This document shows positions 1 through 5,751 of a stretch of DNA of 5,789 nucleotides, piece after piece; the stretch's first letter is position 1; the number at the start of each line of letters is the position of its first letter. The stretch spans positions 1 through 5,789 of the forward strand of contig QMMZ01000157.1 in NCBI GenBank assembly GCA_003647525.1, in the 5' to 3' direction. Source of the stretch: Deltaproteobacteria bacterium. GTDB lineage: Bacteria; Desulfobacterota; Desulfobacteria; Desulfobacterales; ETH-SRB1. Below the pieces are notes generated by a model. The model was not told the origin of the DNA. It ran no database searches and worked only from the letters and a program-made list of their open reading frames with translations. The position numbers and the translations under genes were made by a program.

Positions 1-298
1 CATCAACAACCTTCCCGTTGTTTGCCAAAGGAACCATGATATATTTTTTTAGGAATTGAATTGATACCTTCCTGGTAAAATCATTGCTGATATGGTCAAC
101 AGGAAGTTCATGCCAAAATGGGATATCATACAAAACGCTTAAGGCTTCAAGGAGTTGGGTTTCAGTAATAATTTTTTTATTTACAAGTATTTCTCCAGTG
201 TTCCCTCCTTTTTCTTTTATTGTCTTCCGGACATCTTTAATATCTTCTTCCGAGACTAAAGTCCTGTCTTGAAGTATCTGTAAAAGGGATTTACTCAT
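1..298 (-). CDS. gspE: Type II secretion ATPase GspE, N-terminal fragment (runs off the left edge)
   Basis: This is the first 99 residues of the cytoplasmic traffic ATPase that powers the type II secretion pseudopilus. The piece starts MSKSLLQILQDRTLVSEEDI and contains the features of the GspE/MshE N-terminal domain: a TGEILVNKKIITETQLLEAL segment (residues 34-53) followed by DIPF and FLKKYIMVPLANNGK (residues 82-96). The Walker A/B and Asp/His box regions would lie beyond the window, so the ATPase assignment rests on this domain and on position after gspD. The start ATG overlaps the gspD stop as ATGA (298-295), which suggests translational coupling, and an AAGGTG ribosome site lies 7 nt upstream. 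In known systems this N-terminal domain docks on the cytoplasmic part of GspL, whose gene is also in the window. A PilB/MshE-type ATPase has a similar N-terminus, but the T2SS context favours GspE. Confidence 0.9.
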   Translation of the reverse strand, partial: MSKSLLQILQDRTLVSEEDIKDVRKTIKEKGGNTGEILVNKKIITETQLLEALSVLYDIPFWHELPVDHISNDFTRKVSIQFLKKYIMVPLANNGKVVD

Positions 299-2283
299 TC
301 ACCAGCACCTTTTTTATACATCTTGATGTTGCCTTCTTTTATTTTGTCGATCTGATCTTTCTTTTTTTTGTAAACCGTATCTGCTTCCACAGGATTTTTT
401 ATAACATGGGGTGTGAGAAAAATAAAAAGATTGGTCTTGTCATTTGATTTTGACATTGACTTGAAAGCCCATCCAAGCACAGGTATATTTCCAAGGCATG
501 GAACCATGTATTCTGTATTTGAAAAGCTGTCGTCGATAAGTCCGCCTATAACAACGGTATTTTTATCCTTGACAATAACTGTCGTATCAATGGTACGTTT
601 TAAAGTGGTTGGACGAAATTCGCTGATTGATTCCAGCTTGGTTACCTCCTGAGAAATGTTGAGACGGACCATCCTGTCCTTGCTGATTTGAGGCGTAATC
701 TTCAAGGTTATTCCGATATCTTTGTATTCATAATTACTATAGTCCGTTTCTGTGTCTGTTGTATCCTGTCTGGTTATATAGGGGATATTTTTTCCAACAG
801 TGATGGTTGCCTCCTCATTATCTGTGGTTAGAATCTGCGGAGTTGAAAGTATATGAACATCTTTGTCCTTCTTATAGGCCTGTATGACCGCCGCCAGGTT
901 GGGAAAGATAATGTTTCCGATTTCAACATATTCACCAAAGATACCAAGAGAAAAGCCGGAAGGAAAAGAAAGAGAGTCTGTGTCTGTGTCTGCGCTTGTA
1001 TCGAGAACCGTTGCCCCTATGTTACTGTAATTACTTTCGCCCCCGCCGCCAAAGCCGCCGCCAAAGAATCCTGTTTCACTCCGACCATCATAGCTTGTCT
1101 CGCCGCTCGCCTGCCACTCTGTTCCAAGATTAAATTCCTTGTCCACATTTACTTCCATGATCAAACATTCAATATAGACCATTGCCCTTGGAATATCCAG
1201 CTTCTTTATTATCTCTTCAATGACCAGATAGTCATCCTTTTCCGCCATAATAATGAGGCTGTTGGTGGCCTTATCTGCTTTTATTATGACATCGCCTGAA
1301 ATAAGAGGGATTTCTTTTTTTCCTTTGGCCGGGCTTTGTTTTTTTGCCGGCAGTTCCTGCAGAACCTTTGCCAGATCTTCGGCCGTGGCATTTTCAAGAT
1401 AATAAACACGGATTTTCTCTTTACCTCGCGGAACCTCCCTGTCAAGCAGCTTAACAAGCTTTTTAATCCTGGCAGTATCATTTTCGCTGGCAAGCAAAAC
1501 AATTGTGTTTGTCCGTTCATCTGCTACGAACTTAACAGATTTTCCCAAACTTCTTTTTTTTAGTTTAACCCGCGTTTGGAATACAGTACTCAATAGTTTT
1601 ACCAGCTTTTCGGCACCTGCAAATTCAAGCGGAATAACAGAGAGTTCCAGGCCGGTACCTGTAACATCAATGACATCAAGAATTTTCAGCAGTCTTGTTA
1701 TGTTTGAATAAGTATCAGTAATCACAAGCATGTTTGTAGGGGAATAGGTCAAAACCAGGCTGCTTTTGGAAATTAGGGGAGCAAAAAGCTTTTTGATTTC
1801 ACCAGGATCAGCATATTTTAAGCGTACTAGTTGCGTAACGATTTTATCTTCCGGCGACCTTGCTTCTTCTTTAAACATGGTTTCAATATTCTTTGAACGC
1901 GCATCAGGGGATGGAACTATTTTAATTACTTCACCTGATTTTACCGTAGAATAACCATGGACTTCCAGAACGGATTCAAAAACCTTGTAAGCTTCCTCAA
2001 TAGAAATTTTAGAAGGAGAAATTATATTTACTGCTCCCTTAACTCTTTGATCTATAACGAAATTTGTGCCGGTGAGTTCGCTTATGAATTTAATAAATAC
2101 GGTTATATCAACGTTGTTGAAATCTATGGAGACTAATTGTTCTGATTTATCATTAGGTTTTATTTCACTTTCATTTCCATTTACCGAAGAATTTTCAGTC
2201 GCTGATGAAATGGATATAAGCGCTAAACTGATAACAATAAATAAACATAAAATGCCTTTTAAACGATTCCTGAATGATTTCAT
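295..2283 (-). CDS. gspD: Type II secretion outer-membrane secretin GspD
   Basis: GspD forms the multimeric outer-membrane channel through which folded exoproteins leave the periplasm. From ATG 2283 it has 662 residues, normal for the family. A signal peptide covers about residues 1-28 (K2, R5, R7, K9, then a hydrophobic core ending SSA). Periplasmic domains follow: N0 about 49-125, N1 148-208, N2 212-284, N3 290-364. The secretin barrel domain is about 370-630, with a Gly-rich GGGFGGGG stretch near 408-415, the ILSTPQILTTDN motif near 478, the VPCLGNIPVLGWAFKS signature near 594 and TNLFIFLTPHVI near 617. The C-terminal tail of about 32 residues is Lys-rich and short for a pilotin-binding S domain. 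An in-frame TTG at 2295 would add four residues and has a purine-rich GAGAAG 12 nt upstream; ATG 2283 has none but gives a clean signal peptide. The cysteine in VPCLG is where a leucine or isoleucine is usual. Confidence 0.96.
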   Translation of the reverse strand: MKSFRNRLKGILCLFIVISLALISISSATENSSVNGNESEIKPNDKSEQLVSIDFNNVDITVFIKFISELTGTNFVIDQRVKGAVNIISPSKISIEEAYKVFESVLEVHGYSTVKSGEVIKIVPSPDARSKNIETMFKEEARSPEDKIVTQLVRLKYADPGEIKKLFAPLISKSSLVLTYSPTNMLVITDTYSNITRLLKILDVIDVTGTGLELSVIPLEFAGAEKLVKLLSTVFQTRVKLKKRSLGKSVKFVADERTNTIVLLASENDTARIKKLVKLLDREVPRGKEKIRVYYLENATAEDLAKVLQELPAKKQSPAKGKKEIPLISGDVIIKADKATNSLIIMAEKDDYLVIEEIIKKLDIPRAMVYIECLIMEVNVDKEFNLGTEWQASGETSYDGRSETGFFGGGFGGGGESNYSNIGATVLDTSADTDTDSLSFPSGFSLGIFGEYVEIGNIIFPNLAAVIQAYKKDKDVHILSTPQILTTDNEEATITVGKNIPYITRQDTTDTETDYSNYEYKDIGITLKITPQISKDRMVRLNISQEVTKLESISEFRPTTLKRTIDTTVIVKDKNTVVIGGLIDDSFSNTEYMVPCLGNIPVLGWAFKSMSKSNDKTNLFIFLTPHVIKNPVEADTVYKKKKDQIDKIKEGNIKMYKKGAGE
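306..311 (-). promoter_or_regulatory. Ribosome binding site of gspE inside the gspD 3' end
   Basis: AAGGTG on the minus strand ends 7 nt before the gspE ATG and differs at one base from AAGGAG. It lies within the last codons of gspD, as expected for a coupled ATGA junction. It is the best-placed ribosome site at any gene start in this window. Confidence 0.55.
977..992. repeat. Hexamer microsatellite TCTGTG (about 2.7 copies) inside gspD
   Basis: The plus strand reads TCTGTGTCTGTGTCTG. On the coding strand it encodes alternating Asp and Thr (DTDTDS) in an acidic loop after the Gly-rich stretch of the secretin. Because the unit is 6 bp, copy-number changes would add or remove Asp-Thr pairs without a frameshift. 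Length variation is inferred, not seen. Confidence 0.5.
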
Positions 2284-2307
2284 TTTATTTACCAATCATT
2301 TTTGTAA

Positions 2308-2313
2308 CTTCTC
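2308..2313 (-). promoter_or_regulatory. Purine-rich ribosome site GAGAAG upstream of gspD
   Basis: The minus strand reads GAGAAG. It is 8 nt before an ATG (2299) that opens a four-residue reading frame (MIGK, stop TAA 2287-2285), 12 nt before the in-frame TTG 2295, and 24 nt before the preferred gspD ATG 2283. The spacing fits the mini reading frame best, which leaves gspD initiation by re-initiation or from TTG as possibilities. Confidence 0.35.
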
Positions 2314-2331
2314 AATAAGTTCTAGCACCAA

Positions 2332-2360
2332 ATGTCATTCCCGTGAAAACGGGAATCCAG
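2332..2360. repeat. REP-like palindrome (ATTCCCGT-GAAA-ACGGGAAT)
   Basis: An 8-bp perfect stem (2337-2344 with 2349-2356) closes on a GAAA loop and is flanked by GTC on the left and CCAG on the right. The pattern GTCATTCCCG...CGGGAATCCAG resembles a dispersed extragenic palindrome I recognise from many proteobacterial genomes, often linked to REP-associated tyrosine transposases; this resemblance is from memory. No such transposase gene is visible here. It lies in the gspC-gspD gap and would form a hairpin in the operon mRNA. No run of T follows on either strand, so it does not look like an intrinsic terminator. Confidence 0.7.
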
Positions 2361-2404
2361 AAAATCCGAAAAAGCGTGTATTATCGAATTGAATGCCGAT
2401 GTCG

Positions 2405-2498
2405 AAACTGGAAATTTGAAATCAGGTAACGCATCTACATCTTTGTATTTTTGCCAATTTCCAGTTTATAGTTTCAAATTTCACTGCCAAAATACAAA
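2405..2498. repeat. Nested inverted-repeat block in the gspC-gspD gap
   Basis: Three inverted pairs are interleaved here. AAACTGGAAATT (2405-2416) pairs with AATTTCCAGTTT (2456-2467). GAAATTTGAAA (2411-2421) pairs with TTTCAAATTTC (2472-2482). TTTGTATTTT (2442-2451) pairs with AAAATACAAA (2489-2498). The first two share the left arm, so alternative folds compete. No reading frame of note crosses the gap in the operon direction. It may be a degenerate mobile repeat or a structured intercistronic RNA segment; the sequence alone does not decide. Confidence 0.55.
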
Positions 2499-2548
2499 AT
2501 CAACAAAGTGTAAGCTACTTTTGACTTGTCGTGAAGGATGCCTTAGCG

Positions 2549-3409
2549 TTAATCTATTATACTTTGTTCATCCCATATTATATTTTTATGCTCTCCTTTA
2601 CGTTTTATATGAAGCTGAACATCGGGGGATGCCTTTAAGCTTTTGTAAAACTCCTGGATATCGTCAACTGATTCTATATTCTCGCCGTCTACTTCTGTTA
2701 TAATATCACCGTTTTCCAAACCCATTTCATGAAAAAGTGAATTAGGCTTAATACCTGTTAAAATAATACCACCTATCTTTCCTTTTTCAAAATAGGGCTT
2801 AATGTTCGCCTGACTCATAATATTGTTGACTTTTTTAAAGACGTTTTCCGTTTGTAAACGGTTAAATTTTATGTCAGACCCAGGTACCGCACTTGATTTC
2901 AAAGCAGACTTATCTATTTTTTTATTTTCTGACAACTCCTCAATCTCAAGGCTCTCATTTCTTCCATTTACACTTAGAACAACCTTTTCTCTGAAAATCA
3001 TTTTTAATGTTGCATTCTGTATTTTATCGCCCACTCTGTATAAACTTTGTTTTTTAGTTTTTTGTTCTTCAATAACAGCGAATGCCGTTTGTTTATCATC
3101 CGCAGTAACAGTTCCCCATAGCCTTAACTTTAAATCAGTATGCTTCAGTGCCTCTAAATTAATCTTGTCTTTCAAGATCCTGCTTGAATTTTTTTTTGTT
3201 TTTAAAAGATCACGTTCGATAATTGGGCTGTAATAAGACAAGCTTTTATGATTTTCATCTTCCCTGTATGATATCTTCTCTTCGCTTGTAACACTTGCCG
3301 GGCTAATATAATTTATATCTCCTGCTATTATCCTGTAAAAAATTTTTATGCAGAAATAACCGGCAATAGTTATAAACAAGATATTTAATACCAAAAAATA
3401 TCGTTTCAT
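2549..3409 (-). CDS. gspC: Type II secretion inner-membrane connector GspC (HR and PDZ domains)
   Basis: GspC links the inner-membrane platform to the secretin and takes part in substrate recognition. From ATG 3409 it has 286 residues. A short basic N-terminus (MKR) precedes one membrane segment at about 4-25. A linker carries the conserved IIERDLL motif near 63-69. The homology region that binds the GspD N0 domain starts at LKLRLWGTV (about 93-101) and runs to about 156, including a YRVGDKI segment. A C-terminal PDZ domain spans about 200-274 (GGIILTGIKPNS, GLENGDIITEVDG). An upstream in-frame ATG at 3421 would add MCVI, but that codon lies inside the arm of palindromic element A; neither start has a clear ribosome site. 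The gene follows gspM by about 100 nt and precedes gspD by about 260 nt, both gaps filled with repeats. Confidence 0.93.
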   Translation of the reverse strand: MKRYFLVLNILFITIAGYFCIKIFYRIIAGDINYISPASVTSEEKISYREDENHKSLSYYSPIIERDLLKTKKNSSRILKDKINLEALKHTDLKLRLWGTVTADDKQTAFAVIEEQKTKKQSLYRVGDKIQNATLKMIFREKVVLSVNGRNESLEIEELSENKKIDKSALKSSAVPGSDIKFNRLQTENVFKKVNNIMSQANIKPYFEKGKIGGIILTGIKPNSLFHEMGLENGDIITEVDGENIESVDDIQEFYKSLKASPDVQLHIKRKGEHKNIIWDEQSIID

Positions 3410-3418
3410 AATTACACA

Positions 3419-3515
3419 CATATAATTAATTTCACAAGGCTAAAAGGAGAAAGGCGTATTAGCTATACGTCGGGGACTGATAAAGCAGTGAAATTAATTA
3501 TATGAAAGTCTATAG
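3419..3515. repeat. MITE-like long palindromic element, copy A (gspM-gspC gap)
   Basis: A 17-bp perfect inverted pair (3419-3435 with 3488-3504, CATATAATTAATTTCAC and its complement) encloses a 52-nt core. The right arm continues to 3515 with AAAGTCTATAG, but the matching outer left arm is absent, where gspC begins. The core holds CGTAT-TAGCT-ATACG and GTC-GGG-GAC, both able to form small hairpins. It matches copy B at about 45 of 52 core positions with no indel. It abuts the gspM stop (3518-3516) directly. No protein is encoded; in the operon mRNA it should fold into a long stem. Confidence 0.8.
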
Positions 3516-4037
3516 TTATATTTCTGTTGTTTCTACCTTTAGGACAGCATTAATGAGATCTTCCTGCCCACCAGCCTTTGAAATTGAAAGCCTGTTAATT
3601 AAGACGTTATTATCTGTTGTTTCTACCATATAAAGATACGAAATAAGCTCATTTAGAGTTATATTCTGAACCTTGATTTCTACTGATGATATCTTGTAGT
3701 TACTGTTTTTAGCAACCGAAGTTGAAGGCTTCATATATACAATATGATCTTTTATTGCTGCTTTTCCGGCAAGACTGTCTATCAGGGAAAAAAGTGTAAA
3801 GTTTTTTTCTCTTTTTGCAAAGCGTGACTTTGACAAATCAGCTCTGTAGCTTATGGCATCGTATTTTGATTTTAGAACTATCATTTCCTCAAGCATTTTT
3901 GTTTTAACCTGAATAGCCCTTGTAACATGTTCCCTTTTATCGATAACAGGGAATACTATAAATTTAATTAAAACAAATATGCAGATAATAACTGCTGCCG
4001 CATATACTGAATATTTTTCACGTCTGTTCAGCTTCAT
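3516..4037 (-). CDS. gspM: Type II secretion inner-membrane platform protein GspM
   Basis: This 173-residue protein fits GspM, a bitopic inner-membrane subunit that pairs with GspL in the assembly platform. The short cytoplasmic N-terminus carries LNRREKYSVY, which resembles the charged pre-membrane motif of the family. One membrane segment lies at about 11-30, followed by a likely coiled coil at about 35-75 and an alpha/beta region at about 80-170 consistent with the ferredoxin-like periplasmic domain of GspM/PilO proteins. Sequence signatures in this family are weak, so the assignment leans on length, topology and position directly after gspL. The ribosome site is poor (GGA 9 nt before ATG). 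Both flanks are occupied by palindromic elements B and A. A PilO-like protein is the main alternative. Confidence 0.87.
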   Translation of the reverse strand: MKLNRREKYSVYAAAVIICIFVLIKFIVFPVIDKREHVTRAIQVKTKMLEEMIVLKSKYDAISYRADLSKSRFAKREKNFTLFSLIDSLAGKAAIKDHIVYMKPSTSVAKNSNYKISSVEIKVQNITLNELISYLYMVETTDNNVLINRLSISKAGGQEDLINAVLKVETTEI

Positions 4038-4055
4038 ATTATTTCATCCACGTTC

Positions 4056-4163
4056 CTATAGACTTTCAGATAATTAATTTCACAAGGCTATAAGGAGGAA
4101 GGCGTATTAGTTATACGTCAACGACTGATAACGCAGTGAAATTATTTATCTGAAAGTCTATAA
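4056..4163. repeat. MITE-like long palindromic element, copy B (gspL-gspM gap)
   Basis: Near-perfect terminal inverted repeats of 27 bp (4057-4083 with 4136-4162, one mismatch T4074/T4145) enclose a 52-nt core at 4084-4135. The ends read TATAGACTTTCAG and its complement, and TA at both tips would suit insertion at a TA target, though a duplication cannot be proven. The core shows CGTAT-TAGTT-ATACG and GTC-AAC-GAC, the same stems as copy A with different loops. The right arm contains the gspL stop codon TAG (4160-4158). It is in the same orientation as copy A and carries no reading frame. Confidence 0.85.
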
Positions 4164-5636
4164 CTTAATTTGCAGCTTAAAGCGCACCCTGTTTTCAGCC
4201 TTGTCTAAATTGGCCGAGCTTATTATGACTTTTTTAAAAGAATCCGTTTGTTCAAGCTTGCTCTTAATTTTGTTAACAGAATTAAATGTATCTGTATTTC
4301 CCGTTAGCATTAAGTCTTCAAATCCAAACACAAACTTTGTAATCTCAACATCAATTTCCTCTGGAATGAGCCTGCTGATTTCATAAAGAATATCAATTGC
4401 GCGGATATCTCTATGAGTTTCTCCCTGGAATAAAGAGCTTTTTTGGGCCTTTTGTATTCCAACCTGCATCTGATGCAGTGGATCTACTATATTTTTAACA
4501 TCAGGAAAAGTTGTTTTAAATAAATCGGTTATCTTATGCTCTATGCTTGACAACTTCTTTTCCATTAAATAAGTATTAACCATTACATTAGAAAACGATG
4601 TTGCCAGAACTACTCCAGCAAGAAATCCCGTTATAACCAGGGCCTTTTTGTTTTCTTCCCAATATTTTTTTAAGGAAAAATAATTTTTATTAAAATTTAA
4701 ACTATTAAGCCCTTTTAGCTCAACTATCGAGAGCGCAAAAGCATTATCCATTTTTTCAGGCTTCCAGGAATTTCCAGGATGATTTTTTATTTGAACTGAT
4801 GTGCCGGCAACAAGATCCGTCCGCTTTACGGAAATTCCCAAAATACTTTCCATCTCCTGTTCAAATCCAGTCTCACCAATGCTGTTTCCTGTTGTAATAA
4901 TTACATCCGGTTGAAAATCAAGGTGGAAAATTTCTTCAAAAGTAGAAATTGCCTGCTTTATATTTAAACAAAGTGATTCTATTTTCGAGGTATCAATTGA
5001 GTTTAATCTAAAGGAACGAATATAATATACCTGCCTTGATCTTACTATAAATACAGCGCATTTTTCATTGCCTGTATCCACAAAAAGAAAATTATCAGGG
5101 GTATCTGCAAGCTCGGCCAGACACAGTACTGTGGCTGAGCCTCCGACCGTTATTATCTTTGGATTAACATTAAAGGATTTTAGTTTGTTAAGGTATAATT
5201 GAATACCGGCTTTTTCAACAGCAGCCACGATTAAGTCTGTGTTATCATCTGATGTTAAAGAATTGAAATCAATTACAAGATCCTCAACATTAAAAGGAAG
5301 AGTGGTTTCAAGTTCAAAAGGCAGGACCTGTCTTATCTTTTTCCGATTTTTGAATGGCACCTGAATGTTTCTGTACGAAATTTGGTCGGAAGGAAATGAA
5401 GCAATGCATACAGAACCAGTTATATCCATTTTTTTTGTAATAATATCAAGAGAGTACGATATTATACTCTCAAGATTTTTTTGATCTGATATCGGAACAT
5501 ATTCATGGGCTTCTATAAGGTTTTCCTTAATATTATTCTTTATCAACACTGCAGATACGGAATCATATCGAATATCAAGCCCAAGTATCTTCTTGTTCGT
5601 GGCATTTATAAGTATATTTTGAAGCTTTTTCATCAT
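4158..5636 (-). CDS. gspL: Type II secretion platform protein GspL (PilM-like actin fold plus periplasmic domain)
   Basis: GspL anchors the ATPase GspE to the inner membrane and pairs with GspM. The 492-residue protein has a cytoplasmic actin-like domain at about 15-280: ILGLDIRYDSVSAVLI (17-32) resembles the first phosphate motif, FLFVDTGNEKCAVFIV (183-198) the second, and DVIITTGNSIG (244-254) an adenosine-type motif. The pattern is close to PilM. After a linker, SLKKYWEENKK leads into one membrane segment at about 332-354, then a coiled-coil stretch (about 357-400) and a ferredoxin-like periplasmic domain (about 405-490) ending RVRFKLQIKL. The C-terminus looks complete although its TAG stop lies in the arm of element B. 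The start is ATG 5636 or the next codon, ATG 5633; no good ribosome site precedes it. A fused PilM-PilN protein is the alternative reading, but the gspC and gspD neighbours favour GspL. Confidence 0.92.
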   Translation of the reverse strand: MMKKLQNILINATNKKILGLDIRYDSVSAVLIKNNIKENLIEAHEYVPISDQKNLESIISYSLDIITKKMDITGSVCIASFPSDQISYRNIQVPFKNRKKIRQVLPFELETTLPFNVEDLVIDFNSLTSDDNTDLIVAAVEKAGIQLYLNKLKSFNVNPKIITVGGSATVLCLAELADTPDNFLFVDTGNEKCAVFIVRSRQVYYIRSFRLNSIDTSKIESLCLNIKQAISTFEEIFHLDFQPDVIITTGNSIGETGFEQEMESILGISVKRTDLVAGTSVQIKNHPGNSWKPEKMDNAFALSIVELKGLNSLNFNKNYFSLKKYWEENKKALVITGFLAGVVLATSFSNVMVNTYLMEKKLSSIEHKITDLFKTTFPDVKNIVDPLHQMQVGIQKAQKSSLFQGETHRDIRAIDILYEISRLIPEEIDVEITKFVFGFEDLMLTGNTDTFNSVNKIKSKLEQTDSFKKVIISSANLDKAENRVRFKLQIKL

Positions 5637-5642
5637 ACTTGA

Positions 5643-5657
5643 TATAGACTTTCAGAT
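5643..5657. repeat. Solo terminal arm of the A/B element family upstream of gspL
   Basis: TATAGACTTTCAGAT is identical to the outer left arm of element B (4057-4071). The rest of the element (inner arm, core and right arm) is missing on the side where it should be. It starts 6 nt upstream of the gspL ATG. It may be what remains of a third copy or a target-like sequence; a match of 15 bp in so short a window is unlikely by chance. Confidence 0.65.
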
Positions 5658-5721
5658 GGGTGCAATACAAAAAAGTGACATTTTTTAGATAAAGGACGTT
5701 TTTCATCTAACATACTGATTT

Positions 5722-5751
5722 AATGTCGAATGTCGAACAGGGAATGTCGAA
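5722..5751. repeat. Threefold AATGTCGAA motif upstream of gspL
   Basis: AATGTCGAA occurs at 5722-5730, 5729-5737 and 5743-5751; the first two overlap by two bases. A related ATGTCGAA is at 2399-2406 in the gspC-gspD gap. The block resembles a dispersed intergenic repeat I associate with sulfate-reducing deltaproteobacteria, though this is from memory. The rest of 5637-5789 shows no reading frame in the operon direction that I can support. Confidence 0.5.

Noticed and set aside
84..272. Plus-strand 62-residue frame opposite gspE
   Set aside because: Shadow of the gspE N-terminal domain, which is clearly recognisable on the other strand.
853..1299. A 148-residue plus-strand reading frame with a run of alternating Val and Cys
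   Set aside because: It is antisense to gspD; the Val-Cys run is the hexamer repeat read in another frame, and no protein family is recognisable.
1284..1520. A minus-strand 78-residue frame within gspD
   Set aside because: It is an out-of-frame overlap with the well-supported secretin frame; its composition is not protein-like.
2337..2356. Intrinsic terminator after gspC
   Set aside because: The stem is strong but no T-run follows on either strand, and downstream genes belong to the same operon.
2380..2406. Internal promoter for gspD (TCGACA and GATAAT on the minus strand)
   Set aside because: The spacer is 14 nt, too short for a sigma-70 promoter, and no other support exists.
2066..2703. 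Two plus-strand reading frames (2066-2392 and 2389-2703) spanning the gspD-gspC gap
   Set aside because: They mostly read the complement of gspD and gspC plus repeat sequence, with no recognisable domain or ribosome site.
4092..4098. Perfect AAGGAGG on the plus strand in element B
   Set aside because: It is on the strand opposite the operon, no reading frame follows, and copy A has AAGGAGA instead.
3419..4163. CRISPR-like array
   Set aside because: Only two long copies separated by a complete gene; no short regular repeats or spacers and no cas genes.
5685..5710. AT-rich inverted repeat TTAGATAAA / TTCATCTAA
   Set aside because: Short, imperfect and AT-only in large part; expected by chance in this composition.
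5713..5742. Sigma-70 promoter upstream of gspL (TCGACA, 16-nt spacer, TATGTT)
   Set aside because: The -10 match is weak (4 of 6) and the -35 is part of the repeated AATGTCGAA motif, so the match is not independent evidence.
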